Part shown: positions 39,627-49,973 of the stretch, piece by piece
Position numbering within the stretch: the first letter of the stretch is position 1
How the letters are laid out: every line of letters begins with the position of its first letter
Source of the DNA: Pseudomonas sp. 7SR1
GTDB lineage: Bacteria; Pseudomonadota; Gammaproteobacteria; Pseudomonadales; Pseudomonadaceae
Assembly: GCF_900156465.1 (NCBI RefSeq)
Contig: NZ_LT707064.1
Location: 4,231,001-4,295,000 of the forward strand
Length of the DNA stretch: 64,000 nucleotides
Reading direction: 5' to 3'
Program-made: the position numbers and the translations under genes
The notes under the pieces: model-generated
Databases searched by the model: none
Seen by the model: the letters and a program-made list of their open reading frames with translations, nothing else
Told to the model about the DNA's origin: nothing

Positions 39627-39640
39627 TTGATTTCAATCAA
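39627..39640 (+). promoter_or_regulatory. ANR/DNR (FNR-type) box upstream of nosR
   Basis: TTGATTTCAATCAA matches the consensus TTGAT-N4-ATCAA in every position. If it acts at -41.5, transcription starts near 39675 with TACCAT (39662-39667) as a -10 element. This would control nosRZDFYL in response to low oxygen and NO. Confidence 0.88.
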
Positions 39641-39666
39641 GGGCGCCGGATAGAGCGGCTCCTACC

Positions 39667-41862
39667 ATGATCGCCACGATCCTGTCTCAAGCCCTGGCGT
39701 TCATGACCCGTTCCTTTGCGTTCTCGCACCTCATCCGCTTCTGGCTCAACGCATTCTTCATTCTGCTGGCCCTGTGCGCGGGCTTCGCCCAGGCCAGGGA
39801 TTACGGCGAAATCCAGCGACAGCGTATCCACCATGTCCTGGGCCGGACCGATTCGGTGTCCGAGCCCCAGGGGCCCTTCAAGGTGCGCACGCTCTCGACG
39901 GCCGGCAAGGTATCGGGCTATGTGTTCCAGAGCCTGGATGTGGTGGACATTCCCGCCTACTCGGGCAAGCCGATCAACGTGCAGGTGATTCTCGACCCCG
40001 CCGGTGTGATCCTGGATGCCTATGTGCTGGAGCACCATGAGCCGATCCTGCTGATCGGTATCGCCGAGGAGAAACTCCACGGATTCAGTGCCCGCTACAG
40101 CGGTGTCAAGGTCAATCAGCGGGTCGTGGTAGGGCATTCCAGCGACCCGGATGCGGTGACGGTGGACGCCATTGCCGGAGCCACCGTGACGGCGATGGTG
40201 GTCAACGAAGTCATCATGCGTGCCGCCCATGACGTCGCGGTGTCCCTGGGCCTGGTCAAGGGCGATGCAGGCCTGGCCGTGGCGCCGGCGCGAGTGCGCG
40301 AGGACGTCTACGAGCCCGCCGACTGGAAGACCCTGGCCGGCAATGGAGCGGTGCGTCGGCTGCACCTGACCCGCGACCAGGTCGACGCTTCCTTCAAGGG
40401 GACCGCCGCCGAAAAGGTCGAAGCCGCCAGTGCCGAGCAGGCGGGCGACACCTTCATCGATCTGTACGTCACTCACCTGAACCCGCCCACCATCGGCCGC
40501 AACCTGCTGGGCGAGGCGCAGTACCGCGCGCTGATGAGTGAGCTCAAGCCTGGCGAGCAGGCCATTGCCGTGATGGGCAGCGGACGGTATTCCTTCAAGG
40601 GCTCGGGTTATGTGCGCGGTGGGATCTTCGATCGGGTGCTGTTGCGCCAGTTCGGCGACACCATCAGTTTTCGCGACATGGACTTCCAGCGCCTGGATGA
40701 TGTGGCTGCCGAGGGCATGCCCGAGTTCGATGAAATGGCGATCTTTATCATCCGTGCCTCCCACCGTTTCGATCCCGGTTCGCCCTGGAGCCTGGAGCTG
40801 CTGGTGCGCCGCCAGACCGGGCCGGTCAGTGGACTCTTCAGCAGTTTCGAGCTGGCCTATCGATTGCCCGAGGCGTACCTGGAAAGGCCCTTGCCCACGG
40901 CCGCGCAACTGGCAGCGGCCGAAGAAGCCAGCCGCCCCCTGTGGCTGACCCTCTGGTACCGCAAGAGCGTGGAAATCGTCGTGCTGGCGGTGGCCTTGCT
41001 GGTGCTTACGATCATCCTGTTCTTCCAGGACCCGCTGGCCCGCCGGCCCAGGCTTTTGCATTGGGTTCGTCGGGGTTACCTGGTCTTGACCGTGGTATTT
41101 CTCGGCGGCTATGCCTTGGCGCAATTGTCAGTGGTCAATGTGCTGACCTTCGTTCATGCATTGTTCGAAGGTTTCCGCTGGGAGCTGTTCCTCACCGATC
41201 CGCTGATCTTCATCCTGTGGGTGTTCACCGCGGCCAGCCTCCTGCTGTGGGGGCGCGGGGTGTTCTGTGGCTGGCTGTGTCCGTTCGGCGCGCTGCAGGA
41301 ACTGATCAACGAGCTGGCGCGCCGGTTCAGGGTGCCCCAGTACGAGCTGCCTTTCGCCGTGCATGAACGGTTGTGGGCCATCAAGTACATCATCCTGCTG
41401 GTGCTGTTCGGCGTTTCGCTGGAGTCCATGGCGACCGCCGAACGCCTGGCGGAGGTCGAACCCTTCAAGACCGCCGTCACCCTCAGGTTCGACCGCCAAT
41501 GGTGGTTCGTGGCCTATGCCGCAGGCTGGCTGTTGATCAACCTTTTTACCCGCAAGGTCTATTGCCGCTACATCTGTCCGCTGGGGGCCGCCCTGGCCAT
41601 GCCGACCCGCCTGCGTCTGTTCGACTGGCTCAAGCGCCGCAAGGAGTGCGGCAATCCCTGCCAACTGTGCGCCAAGGAATGCGAGATCCAGGCGATTCAT
41701 CCCGACGGCCGGATCAACGCCAACGAATGCCATTACTGCCTCGACTGCCAGATGACCTGGCACAACGAAAACAAATGCCCGCCGCTGATCAACAAGCGCA
41801 AGAAGCGTGGCAAGGCGAGCGCGGCCGATCCGCAGCTGATTCCCGTGGTGCAGGCGCCCTGA
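39667..41862 (+). CDS. nosR: NosR, membrane flavoprotein/iron-sulfur protein for N2O reduction
   Basis: NosR is needed for nosZ expression and for electron delivery to N2O reductase. The protein (731 residues from this ATG, 719 from ATG at 39703) has a signal/TM segment, a periplasmic FMN-binding domain (threonine in GATVTAM), then several helices with two CxxxCP motifs (CGWLCPFGA, CRYICPLGA). The C-terminal cytosolic ferredoxin-like part has cysteines CGNPCQLCAKEC and CHYCLDC. The perfect FNR box ends only 26 bp before this ATG; class II spacing would put the transcript start inside the frame, so ATG 39703 (MTRSFAF) may be the real start. First gene of nosRZDFYL, 54 bp before nosZ. Confidence 0.95.
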   Translation: MIATILSQALAFMTRSFAFSHLIRFWLNAFFILLALCAGFAQARDYGEIQRQRIHHVLGRTDSVSEPQGPFKVRTLSTAGKVSGYVFQSLDVVDIPAYSGKPINVQVILDPAGVILDAYVLEHHEPILLIGIAEEKLHGFSARYSGVKVNQRVVVGHSSDPDAVTVDAIAGATVTAMVVNEVIMRAAHDVAVSLGLVKGDAGLAVAPARVREDVYEPADWKTLAGNGAVRRLHLTRDQVDASFKGTAAEKVEAASAEQAGDTFIDLYVTHLNPPTIGRNLLGEAQYRALMSELKPGEQAIAVMGSGRYSFKGSGYVRGGIFDRVLLRQFGDTISFRDMDFQRLDDVAAEGMPEFDEMAIFIIRASHRFDPGSPWSLELLVRRQTGPVSGLFSSFELAYRLPEAYLERPLPTAAQLAAAEEASRPLWLTLWYRKSVEIVVLAVALLVLTIILFFQDPLARRPRLLHWVRRGYLVLTVVFLGGYALAQLSVVNVLTFVHALFEGFRWELFLTDPLIFILWVFTAASLLLWGRGVFCGWLCPFGALQELINELARRFRVPQYELPFAVHERLWAIKYIILLVLFGVSLESMATAERLAEVEPFKTAVTLRFDRQWWFVAYAAGWLLINLFTRKVYCRYICPLGAALAMPTRLRLFDWLKRRKECGNPCQLCAKECEIQAIHPDGRINANECHYCLDCQMTWHNENKCPPLINKRKKRGKASAADPQLIPVVQAP

Positions 41863-41916
41863 GGCACCCCGATGGCCTGTTCCCCTGACCATTTCATTCT
41901 TCACGGAGCACACAGC

Positions 41917-43836
41917 ATGAGCGATAAGAAAACCGACAATCCTGACGTGGCGCAAGAGCCCCGGGGCGTCAGCCGCCGCAGTTTCCTGGGTACCGGCGCC
42001 GTCACCGGAGCGGTACTGGCCGGCGCAACGGCGCTGGGCGCGGGGACATTCACCCGTGAATCCTGGGCCGCTGCGGCCAAGGAGGCCAAGTCCAGGATCC
42101 ATGTGGCCCCCGGCGAGCTGGACGAGTACTACGGGTTCTGGAGCGGCGGCCACCAGGGCGAGGTGAGGGTGCTGGGGGTGCCGTCGATGCGCGAACTGAT
42201 GCGTATCCCGGTCTTCAACGTCGACTCGGCCACCGGGTGGGGGCTGACCAACGAAAGCAAGCGCGTGCTGGGGGACAGCGCCAGGTTCCAGAACGGCGAT
42301 TGCCACCACCCGCACATCTCCATGACGAACGGCAAATACGACGGCAAATACCTGTTCATCAACGACAAGGCCAACTCCCGGGTGGCGCGTATCCGCCTGG
42401 ACATCATGAAGTGCGACAAGATGCTTACGGTGCCCAACGTGCAAGCCATCCATGGCCTGCGCCTGCAGAAGGTGCCGTACACCAAGTACGTGTTCGCCAA
42501 CGGCGAGTTCGTGATTCCGCACCCCAATGACGGCCATACCTTCGACTTGCAGGACAAGAACAGTTTCACGATGTTCAACGCCATCGACGCCGAGAAGATG
42601 GAAATGGCGTTCCAGGTGATCGTCGACGGCAACCTGGACAACACCGATGCCGACTACACCGGCAAATATGCCGCGAGCACCTGCTACAACTCCGAGAAGG
42701 CCTATGACCTGGGCGGCATGATGCGCAACGAGCGCGACTGGGTGGTAGTGTACAACATCCCGCGTATCGAGGCGGCGATCAAGGCCGGCAGGTTCATGAC
42801 CCTGGACGGTTCCAAGGTGCCGGTGGTCGATGGGCGCCGGGTCAATGGCAAGGATTGCGAATTCACCCGCTACATCCCGGTGCCGAAGAATCCCCACGGC
42901 TGCAATACTTCCCCCGACGGCAAATACTTCATCGCCAACGGCAAGCTATCGCCCACGGTCTCGATGATTGCCATCGACCGCCTGGACGATCTGTTCGCCG
43001 ACCGCCTCAAGGATCCTCGCGACGTGATCGTCGCCGAGCCGGAACTGGGCCTGGGGCCACTGCACACCACCTTCGACGGACGCGGCAACGCCTATACCAC
43101 CTTGTTCATCGACAGCCAGGTGGTGAAATGGAACATGGATGAGGCCATCCGCGCCTACAAGGGCGAGCAGGTCAACTACATCAAGCAGAAGCTGGATGTG
43201 CAGTACCAGCCTGGCCATAACCATGCGTCCTTGACCGAATCCAGCGATGCCGACGGCAAATGGCTGGTGGTGCTGTGCAAGTTCTCCAAGGACCGTTTCC
43301 TGCCCACCGGTCCGCTGCACCCAGAGAATGACCAGTTGATCGACATTTCCGGGGAGGAAATGAAGCTGGTGCACGATGGCCCCACCTTCGCCGAGCCCCA
43401 TGACTGCATCCTCGCCCGGCGCGACCAGATCAAGACCCAGAAGATCTGGAACCGCAATGACCCGTTCTTCGCCGACACCGTGGCGCTGGCCAAGAAAGAC
43501 GGGATCAACCTGGAGACCGATAACAAGGTCATCCGTGACGGCAACAAGGTGCGGGTCTACATGACCTCCATGGCACCGGCCTATGGCGTGACGGAGTTCA
43601 CCGTCAAGCAAGGCAACGAGGTGACCGTGACGATCACCAACATCGACCAGATCGAGGACGTCTCCCACGGCTTTGTCATGACCAACCACGGCGCGAGCAT
43701 GGAGATCAGCCCGCAACAGACTTCGTCCATCACCTTCATCGCCGACAAGCCTGGCCTGCACTGGTACTACTGCAGCTGGTTCTGCCACGCCCTGCACATG
43801 GAGATGGTCGGACGCATGCTGGTGGAAAAGGCCTGA
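41917..43836 (+). CDS. nosZ: Nitrous-oxide reductase precursor
   Basis: This periplasmic multicopper enzyme reduces N2O to N2. It has 639 residues from the ATG at 41917 (CGGAG ribosome site). The Tat signal has twin arginines SRRSFLG at residues about 20-26. The N-terminal seven-bladed propeller supplies the histidine ligands of the CuZ cluster (DCHHPH, GHNHAS and EPHD, among others). The C-terminal cupredoxin domain carries the CuA site CSWFCHALHMEM. This is the typical clade I (Tat-exported) NosZ. It is located between nosR and nosD in the canonical order. Confidence 0.98.
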   Translation: MSDKKTDNPDVAQEPRGVSRRSFLGTGAVTGAVLAGATALGAGTFTRESWAAAAKEAKSRIHVAPGELDEYYGFWSGGHQGEVRVLGVPSMRELMRIPVFNVDSATGWGLTNESKRVLGDSARFQNGDCHHPHISMTNGKYDGKYLFINDKANSRVARIRLDIMKCDKMLTVPNVQAIHGLRLQKVPYTKYVFANGEFVIPHPNDGHTFDLQDKNSFTMFNAIDAEKMEMAFQVIVDGNLDNTDADYTGKYAASTCYNSEKAYDLGGMMRNERDWVVVYNIPRIEAAIKAGRFMTLDGSKVPVVDGRRVNGKDCEFTRYIPVPKNPHGCNTSPDGKYFIANGKLSPTVSMIAIDRLDDLFADRLKDPRDVIVAEPELGLGPLHTTFDGRGNAYTTLFIDSQVVKWNMDEAIRAYKGEQVNYIKQKLDVQYQPGHNHASLTESSDADGKWLVVLCKFSKDRFLPTGPLHPENDQLIDISGEEMKLVHDGPTFAEPHDCILARRDQIKTQKIWNRNDPFFADTVALAKKDGINLETDNKVIRDGNKVRVYMTSMAPAYGVTEFTVKQGNEVTVTITNIDQIEDVSHGFVMTNHGASMEISPQQTSSITFIADKPGLHWYYCSWFCHALHMEMVGRMLVEKA

Positions 43837-43864
43837 GTCGGCCCATCGAAAGGAGACAGGTGCA

Positions 43865-45184
43865 ATGACCTGGAACACGCGGCCACCCGCGGGCCATGCT
43901 CGCCAACCGGTCATTGCGCTGGTGCTCTGCCTGCTGTCTGGCGGCGCGCTCGCCGCGCCGCAACCCATCACGAATCTGCCCTTGCAGGCCGAGGGCGAGC
44001 GCCAATGGCGCCTGCCTGCCGGGCAATACACCGGCTCGTTCAGCATTGATCAGCCGATGACCCTCACTTGTGCGCCGGGGGCGGTATTCCAGGGGCAGGG
44101 GGAGGGCAACGGGCTGATCATCCGGGCCCCGGACGTCCAGGTCCAGGGCTGTACGTTCCTGGATTGGGGCCATGACCTGACCGCCATGAACGCCGCCGTG
44201 TTCGTCCAGCCGGTCGCCAGGGGGGCCGTGGTGCGCTTGAGCCGCATGCAGGGCCAGGGTTTCGGCATCTGGGTCGATGGCGCGCGGGACGTCAGCCTGA
44301 TCGACAACGTCATCCAGGGCGATCCGAGCCTGCGTTCCCAGGACCGAGGCAATGGCATCCATCTGTATGCCGTGCAGGGCGCCCGGGTCATTGGCAACCA
44401 GGTGCGGCAGGCCCGCGACGGCATCTACATCGATACCTCCAGCGACAACCTGCTCCAGGGCAATACCCTGGAGGACCTGCGCTACGGTGTGCATTACATG
44501 TTCGCCAACGATAACCGCCTGCTGGGCAATACCACCCGGCGTACCCGCACCGGGTATGCCCTGATGCAAAGTCGCAAGCTGACGGTCATCGGCAACCGTT
44601 CCGAGCAGGACCAGAACTACGGGATCCTGATGAACTACATCACCTATTCGACCCTGCGGGACAACTTCGTCACCGACGTACGCGACGGCTCCACCGGCGA
44701 CACCATGATCACCGGCGCCGAGGGCAAGGGGCTGTTCATCTACAACTCATTGTTCAACCGTATCGAAGGCAATCACTTCGAGCGCAGCGCCCTGGGCATA
44801 CACCTTACCGCCGGCTCGGAAGACAACCGCATCGCCGGCAATGTCTTTGCCGGCAATCGCCGTCAGGTCAAGTACGTCGCCACGCGCTTGCAGGAGTGGT
44901 CGGCGGACGGACGCGGCAATTACTGGAGCGACTACCTTGGCTGGGATCGCAATGGCGACGGCCTGGGCGACGTGGCCTATGAGCCCAACGACAACGTCGA
45001 TCGCCTGTTGTGGCGCTACCCCCAGGTACGGCTGTTGATGAACAGTCCGGGCGTCGAGCTGTTGCGCTGGGTGCAGCGAGCCTTCCCGGTAATGAAATCC
45101 CCTGGGGTGACGGACAGCCATCCGTTGATGGCGGCACCGGTCTTCGCCCCGCAACGCAACACTGCTTCGGAGGACGCGCCTTGA
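43865..45184 (+). CDS. nosD: NosD, periplasmic beta-helix protein for CuZ maturation
   Basis: NosD works with the NosFY ABC transporter to supply sulfur species for the CuZ cluster of NosZ. The protein of 439 residues has a Sec signal peptide ending GGALAAP and a right-handed beta-helix of CASH-type repeats (recurring N-x-L/I-x-G-N motifs such as [12 protein letters not shown]). An AGGAGACAGG ribosome site precedes the ATG. The stop overlaps the TTG start of nosF. Confidence 0.95.
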   Translation: MTWNTRPPAGHARQPVIALVLCLLSGGALAAPQPITNLPLQAEGERQWRLPAGQYTGSFSIDQPMTLTCAPGAVFQGQGEGNGLIIRAPDVQVQGCTFLDWGHDLTAMNAAVFVQPVARGAVVRLSRMQGQGFGIWVDGARDVSLIDNVIQGDPSLRSQDRGNGIHLYAVQGARVIGNQVRQARDGIYIDTSSDNLLQGNTLEDLRYGVHYMFANDNRLLGNTTRRTRTGYALMQSRKLTVIGNRSEQDQNYGILMNYITYSTLRDNFVTDVRDGSTGDTMITGAEGKGLFIYNSLFNRIEGNHFERSALGIHLTAGSEDNRIAGNVFAGNRRQVKYVATRLQEWSADGRGNYWSDYLGWDRNGDGLGDVAYEPNDNVDRLLWRYPQVRLLMNSPGVELLRWVQRAFPVMKSPGVTDSHPLMAAPVFAPQRNTASEDAP

Positions 45185-46098
45185 ACGTCGTCGAGATCGA
45201 GGGCGTCAGCCAGCGTTATGGCGACGCCACCGTATTGCATGGATTGGACCTGGACCTGGCCCAGGGCGAGGTGCTTGGTCTGTTCGGCCATAACGGCGCG
45301 GGCAAGACCACCACCATGAAACTGGTCCTGGGCCTGCTGCGGGCCAGTGAAGGACAGGTGCGGGTATTCGGCCGGGCACCGAGCGATTCCAGCGTGCGAC
45401 AGATGCTCGGTTATCTGCCGGAGAACGTGATGTTCTACCCGCAGTTGAGCGGCCTGGAAACCTTGCGCCATTTCGCCCGGCTCAAGGGCGCCGCGCCAGG
45501 GCAGGTCGAGCGCCTGCTGGAGGAGGTGGGGCTGAGCCAGGCCTCGCGGCGCAAGGTGCGGACCTACTCCAAAGGCATGCGGCAACGCCTCGGCCTGGCC
45601 CAGGCCTTGCTCGGCCGACCGCGGCTGTTGCTGCTGGACGAGCCGACCGTGGGCCTGGACCCCATCGCGACCCAGGACCTCTACCAGTTGCTCGATCGCC
45701 TGCGCTGGCAGGGCACCAGCATCATCCTCTGTTCCCACGTCCTGCCCGGCGTCGAGGCGCATATCAATCGCGCGGCGATCCTGACCCGAGGGCGCCTGCT
45801 GGCCCTGGGCAGCCTGGCGCGGCTGCGGGAGGAGGCACGGCTGCCGACCCTGATCCGGGCTTCGGGCCTGGCCCGTGCCAGCCAGTTGCAACAGCATTGG
45901 CGCAGCGAGGGGCATGTCACCCAGGGCTGGGGAGCCGAAGGCTTGCAGGTGGCCGCGCCCGACGGCAGCAAGCTGGCGTTGCTGCGTCAGTTGCTGGCGC
46001 AACACAACCCGACGGATGTCGAGATCAAGCCGCCGTCCCTCGAGGACTTGTACCGCCATTACATGAGCGGCGCGGCAGCCGGGGAGGTGCGTCCATGA
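45181..46098 (+). CDS. nosF: NosF, ATPase of the NosDFY system
   Basis: This 305-residue cytoplasmic ABC ATPase has Walker [10 protein letters not shown], signature [13 protein letters not shown] and Walker [13 protein letters not shown]. The start is the unusual TTG at 45181: it overlaps the nosD stop (TTGA), has a GGAGG site 7 bp upstream, and gives the normal NosF N-terminus [14 protein letters not shown]. It pairs with NosY to energise transfer of a sulfur compound to NosD in the periplasm. Confidence 0.95.
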   Translation: MNVVEIEGVSQRYGDATVLHGLDLDLAQGEVLGLFGHNGAGKTTTMKLVLGLLRASEGQVRVFGRAPSDSSVRQMLGYLPENVMFYPQLSGLETLRHFARLKGAAPGQVERLLEEVGLSQASRRKVRTYSKGMRQRLGLAQALLGRPRLLLLDEPTVGLDPIATQDLYQLLDRLRWQGTSIILCSHVLPGVEAHINRAAILTRGRLLALGSLARLREEARLPTLIRASGLARASQLQQHWRSEGHVTQGWGAEGLQVAAPDGSKLALLRQLLAQHNPTDVEIKPPSLEDLYRHYMSGAAAGEVRP

Positions 46099-46925
46099 AC
46101 CCGATCTGGAACATGGCCCGCAAGGAGTTCAGCGATGGCCTGCGTAACCGCTGGCTGCTGGCGATCAGTCTGTTGTTCGCCGTGCTGGCGATCGGCATCG
46201 CCTGGTTGGGCGCCGCGGCGTCCGGCCAGTTGGGCTTCACCTCGGTACCGGCCACCGTGGCCAGCCTGGCCAGCCTGGCGACCTTCCTGATGCCCTTGAT
46301 CGCCTTGCTGCTGGCCTATGACGCCATCGTCGGCGAGGACGAGAGCGGGACCTTGCTGCTGTTGCTGACCTACCCGCTGAGCCGTGGACAGTTGCTGCTG
46401 GGCAAGTTTGTCGGCCATGGCCTGATCCTGAGCCTGGCGACGCTGATCGGCTTCGGTTGCGCAACGCTCGCCATCGCCTTGCTGGTCGACGACGTCGAGC
46501 TGGGCCTGCTGCTCTGGGCCTTTGGCCGTTTCATGCTGTCGAGTTCGCTGCTGGGCTGGGTCTTCTTGGGATTGGCCTATGTGCTGAGCAGTCTTTCGAC
46601 GCAAAAGTCCACCGCCGCCGGCCTCGCGCTGGGGGTGTGGTTTTTCTTCGTGCTGGTGTTCGACCTGGTACTGCTGGCGCTGCTGGTACTGAGTGAGGGC
46701 CGCTTCAGCCCGGACCTGCTGCCCTGGCTGTTGCTGTTCAACCCTACCGATGTGTACCGGCTGATCAACCTGTCGGGGTTCGACGGCGTCTCCAGCGGTG
46801 CGTCGGTCATGACCCTGGGCAGCGACTTGCCGGTGTCGGGGCCGGTGCTCTGGCTTTGCCTCGGGGTGTGGATGGCGGTGCCGTTAGGGTTGGCCTATCG
46901 GCTGTTCGAGCGCCGGTGCCCTTGA
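46095..46925 (+). CDS. nosY: NosY, permease of the NosDFY system
   Basis: This 276-residue integral membrane protein has six predicted helices (ABC-2 type permease). The ATG overlaps the nosF stop by ATGA, indicating translational coupling. It forms the membrane part of the NosFY transporter needed for assembly of the CuZ centre. Confidence 0.95.
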   Translation: MNPIWNMARKEFSDGLRNRWLLAISLLFAVLAIGIAWLGAAASGQLGFTSVPATVASLASLATFLMPLIALLLAYDAIVGEDESGTLLLLLTYPLSRGQLLLGKFVGHGLILSLATLIGFGCATLAIALLVDDVELGLLLWAFGRFMLSSSLLGWVFLGLAYVLSSLSTQKSTAAGLALGVWFFFVLVFDLVLLALLVLSEGRFSPDLLPWLLLFNPTDVYRLINLSGFDGVSSGASVMTLGSDLPVSGPVLWLCLGVWMAVPLGLAYRLFERRCP

Positions 46926-46954
46926 ATTGTGATTGATGAATGGAGCATGCAACG

Positions 46955-47482
46955 ATGAACAAGGTGTCCTACAAGGCGAGCCGCCTCCTGGCCGGGATAG
47001 TGGTGTGCCTGGCGCTGGCGGGGTGTGAAAAGGCTGCGGCGCCATCGTCCAGCGAGGCGACCCTGGCGTTTCACCCCGGTGACGAGTGCCATGTATGCGG
47101 CATGGTCATCACTGACTTCCCCGGGCCCAAGGGGGCGGCGGTGGGGGCGGGCGGCGTGAAGAAATTCTGCTCGCCGGCGGAGATGCTCGGCTGGTGGCTG
47201 CAGCCGGAGAACCAACGGGCCGACGTCAAGCTGTACGTCCACGACATGGGCCGCGGCCATTGGGATGCCCCGGACGATGCCCACCTGATCGATGCGCGTA
47301 CCGCCTGGTTCGTCGTCGGCACCGGCCTCAAGGGCGCCATGGGCGTGGTGCTGGCCTCCTTCTCAGATGCCCAGGCAGCCCGGAAACTCGCCAGTGAGAC
47401 TGGCGGCCGTGTCCTGCGCCTGGAAGACATCGACCAGGAGCTGCTCGGGCAGGCCTCGGCCATGTCTTCCATGAGCCATTGA
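46955..47482 (+). CDS. nosL: NosL, copper chaperone lipoprotein
   Basis: This 175-residue outer-membrane-facing lipoprotein delivers Cu(I) to NosZ. Signal peptide with lipobox LALAGC (mature Cys at about residue 24), then the copper-binding motif CHVCGM and a second conserved region KKFCSPAEM. The start at 46955 follows GGAG; a slightly earlier ATG at 46940 has no site. It is the last gene of the nos operon, 29 bp after nosY, followed by a hairpin. Confidence 0.94.
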   Translation: MNKVSYKASRLLAGIVVCLALAGCEKAAAPSSSEATLAFHPGDECHVCGMVITDFPGPKGAAVGAGGVKKFCSPAEMLGWWLQPENQRADVKLYVHDMGRGHWDAPDDAHLIDARTAWFVVGTGLKGAMGVVLASFSDAQAARKLASETGGRVLRLEDIDQELLGQASAMSSMSH

Positions 47483-47564
47483 CCGAGCCCTTCGTGTCGG
47501 CTGAGCTGTCGCCATCGTGGGCAGGTAAGCGCACGAGGGATCCGTATCGGCAATGATGCAAATG

Positions 47565-47598
47565 ACCACCCCGGGGAAGGCTCGCGCTGCGGGGTGGT
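47565..47598. terminator. Bidirectional terminator between nosL and nirN
   Basis: Arms ACCACCCCG and CGGGGTGGT (9 bp, perfect) with a 16-nt loop in the convergent gap between the nos and nir operons; a short T stretch follows on the plus strand. Confidence 0.75.
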
Positions 47599-47603
47599 GT
47601 GTT

Positions 47604-49100
47604 TCAGTGGGACGTGCCCTCGGCGAATTCGATCTTGTTGCCGACGTTGTACTTGCCCGAAGGCTTGTTCATGGGCAGGCGCTTGATTTCCTGCAGTGTC
47701 TGGCTGTCATAGACGATCAGCGCGCCATCGGTGTCCCAGATGCTCAGCAGCAGGTAGCGGCCGTCGCGGGTGAATTCGACATGGGCGGCGGTCTTGCCGG
47801 GCATGGGGCGCAGGGTATGGGCGATTTCCAGGGTCTGCTTGTCGATCAGGTGGATGGCATCGTTGCCCGGGGCGAAGAACACGTCGGTCCAGGCGTAGCG
47901 GGAATTGGCGTGGCTGCGCAGGAAGAATCCCGGCCCCAGGGTGGGGATCTGCTTGATGACTTTCCAGGTGCTCAAATCGATGACCGAGACCAGCCCCTTA
48001 CTGATGTTGGGCGTGGCGAACACCCAGTGCCCATCGCGTTGCCAATAGGTTCCCGAACCCAGGTGCGGCATGCCCGGCAAGGCAATGTCGGTCACGACCC
48101 GGCCATTGTCGAGGTCGACCACCTGTCCCCCCTGGGCCTTGCGTGAAGTGGCGAGCAACTGGCGATAGTCGGGGGAGAAAGAGAAGTCGTCGAGGTGATC
48201 CTGGACCTCGATGCGCCGCGGCACGAAGTCCGGATTCGGGCCGGTGGGCAATTCCCAGACTTCCTTCGCATCCTTCAGGGCAACGATGAAGCTGTCTCGC
48301 GGTGGAGCGGTATAGACCGCGCTGACCCGGGAAGCCTGGCCACTGCTGTCGACGGTCTCGATGGTCTTGACCAACGAAAGGTCCCGGGCATCCAGCACGG
48401 CAAGGCTGCCGGGCAGGTAGTTGCCCACCAGCACCCAGCGCCCGTCCTTGCTGACCGCCAGGTTGCGGGTGTTGAGACCGGCCCGCACCTCGGCGATCAG
48501 CTTGAGATTGTGCAGGTCGTACAGGCTGACCCAGCCGTCCCGGGACGCCAGGTAGACGAAGCGCCCATCAGGCGAGAACTTCGGCCCGCCATGCACCGCG
48601 AAATGCGAGGCGAAGCGGGCCAGCACTTCGAAGCGGTCCCCATCGACGATATCGACATGGTGGTCACCGGCTTCCACCACCACGAACAGGTTCAGCGGGT
48701 CGGCCTGGTGCTGGGGCTTGTCGGGCAGGCTGGCGACATCCGCCAGCAGGTGGTGGCTGTGGCGGATGTCGTCCTCGCTCCAGCTTGGCTCGACGGCGGG
48801 CGGCCGCTGCAGGTAATGGGTCAGGCCATCGATCCGGGCGGCGTCCAGTACTGTACCGAACCCTGCCATCTGGCTGGCCGGCCGGCCCTTTTCGATGACC
48901 TGGCGAATCTCGGCGGGTTTGATCCGGCCCAGGCTCTGGGGTAACAGCGCAGGCCCGGCACCGCCGATGCGATTGACCCCATGGCACTGCTGGCAGTACT
49001 GCTGGTAGGTGCGCTCGGCCAGTTCCAGGTCCGGGACGTTGGCATCGCTGCCATGGGCCGTGCCCACCCACAGCAGGGGGGCCAGCCACCAGCGGATCAT
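47604..49100 (-). CDS. nirN: NirN, dihydro-heme d1 dehydrogenase
   Basis: This 498-residue periplasmic protein has a signal peptide (ends THGSD), an N-terminal cytochrome c domain with heme motif CQQCH, and a C-terminal eight-bladed propeller like that of NirS. The known family role is the last step of heme d1 synthesis, oxidation of dihydro-d1, and delivery to NirS. The start at 49100 (MIRWW) overlaps the nirE stop by ATGA. It is the last gene of nirSMCFDLGHJEN. Confidence 0.95.
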   Translation of the reverse strand: MIRWWLAPLLWVGTAHGSDANVPDLELAERTYQQYCQQCHGVNRIGGAGPALLPQSLGRIKPAEIRQVIEKGRPASQMAGFGTVLDAARIDGLTHYLQRPPAVEPSWSEDDIRHSHHLLADVASLPDKPQHQADPLNLFVVVEAGDHHVDIVDGDRFEVLARFASHFAVHGGPKFSPDGRFVYLASRDGWVSLYDLHNLKLIAEVRAGLNTRNLAVSKDGRWVLVGNYLPGSLAVLDARDLSLVKTIETVDSSGQASRVSAVYTAPPRDSFIVALKDAKEVWELPTGPNPDFVPRRIEVQDHLDDFSFSPDYRQLLATSRKAQGGQVVDLDNGRVVTDIALPGMPHLGSGTYWQRDGHWVFATPNISKGLVSVIDLSTWKVIKQIPTLGPGFFLRSHANSRYAWTDVFFAPGNDAIHLIDKQTLEIAHTLRPMPGKTAAHVEFTRDGRYLLLSIWDTDGALIVYDSQTLQEIKRLPMNKPSGKYNVGNKIEFAEGTSH

Positions 49101-49936
49101 GGCGCCACCTTCGAGACCGGGAACAGGGATTGCACAGGATGCAGGCACGCCGGATGCTGCAGCGGCTGGTGGGCGAACAAGCCGACCACCCGACCGATCA
49201 CCGTCAGGGTCGGCAGGCCCTCGCAACACTGCGCGGCCATGTCCGGCAAATGCGCGAGGGTGCCGCGATGCACTCGCTGGTCGGGGCGTGTGCCGTTGCT
49301 GATCAAGGCCGCCGGGGTGTCGGCCGCCAGGCCTGCCGCCATCAGCCGCGTGGCGATGGTGCCCAGGTTCGACAAGCCCATGTAGAACACCAGGGTCTGG
49401 CTGTCGTCCGCCAGGCTCTGCCAGGGCAGCTCAAGATCACCTTCGCGTTGCAGGTGGCCAGTGATGAAGCGGCAGGAATTCACCAGGTCGCGGTGGGTCA
49501 GGGGAATGCCGGCGTAGGCGCTGCAACCGGCAGCGGCGGTGATCCCCGGTACCACCTGGCAATCGATGCCGCGGGCCAGCAGGTATTCCAGTTCTTCGGC
49601 GCCGCGCCCGAAGATGAATGGATCGCCGCCCTTGAGCCGGACCACCCGCTGTCCCTGTCCGGCCAGGTCGGCCAGCAGCGTGTTGATCTGTGCCTGGGGC
49701 AGGCTGTGGCAACCGGCGGCTTTGCCAACGTAGTGCCGGGCGCATGTCAGCGGAACCAGGCCCAGCAGCTGCGGGCTGATCAAGCGGTCGTAGACCACTG
49801 CGTCGGCCTGCTGCAACAGGCTCCAGGCACGCAGCGTCAGCAGGCCGGGGTCACCGGGGCCGGCGCCGACCAGGGCGACTTCCCCCGGTCTGAAGGGCGA
49901 TTGCAGGGCAGCGGGCAAAACGATGGGGGCAGGCAT
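49097..49936 (-). CDS. nirE: NirE, uroporphyrinogen-III C-methyltransferase for heme d1
   Basis: This 279-residue SAM-dependent methyltransferase makes precorrin-2, committing uroporphyrinogen III to siroheme and heme d1. Motifs are [31 protein letters not shown] and VPGITAA. The start at 49936 has AAGGAAA 5 nt upstream and yields exactly the length of P. aeruginosa NirE; the frame stays open further upstream without a site. Located between nirJ and nirN. Confidence 0.95.
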   Translation of the reverse strand: MPAPIVLPAALQSPFRPGEVALVGAGPGDPGLLTLRAWSLLQQADAVVYDRLISPQLLGLVPLTCARHYVGKAAGCHSLPQAQINTLLADLAGQGQRVVRLKGGDPFIFGRGAEELEYLLARGIDCQVVPGITAAAGCSAYAGIPLTHRDLVNSCRFITGHLQREGDLELPWQSLADDSQTLVFYMGLSNLGTIATRLMAAGLAADTPAALISNGTRPDQRVHRGTLAHLPDMAAQCCEGLPTLTVIGRVVGLFAHQPLQHPACLHPVQSLFPVSKVAP

Positions 49937-49973
49937 GGGATTTCCTTGGTTCGGTAGCAGATTCGCCATTGGC

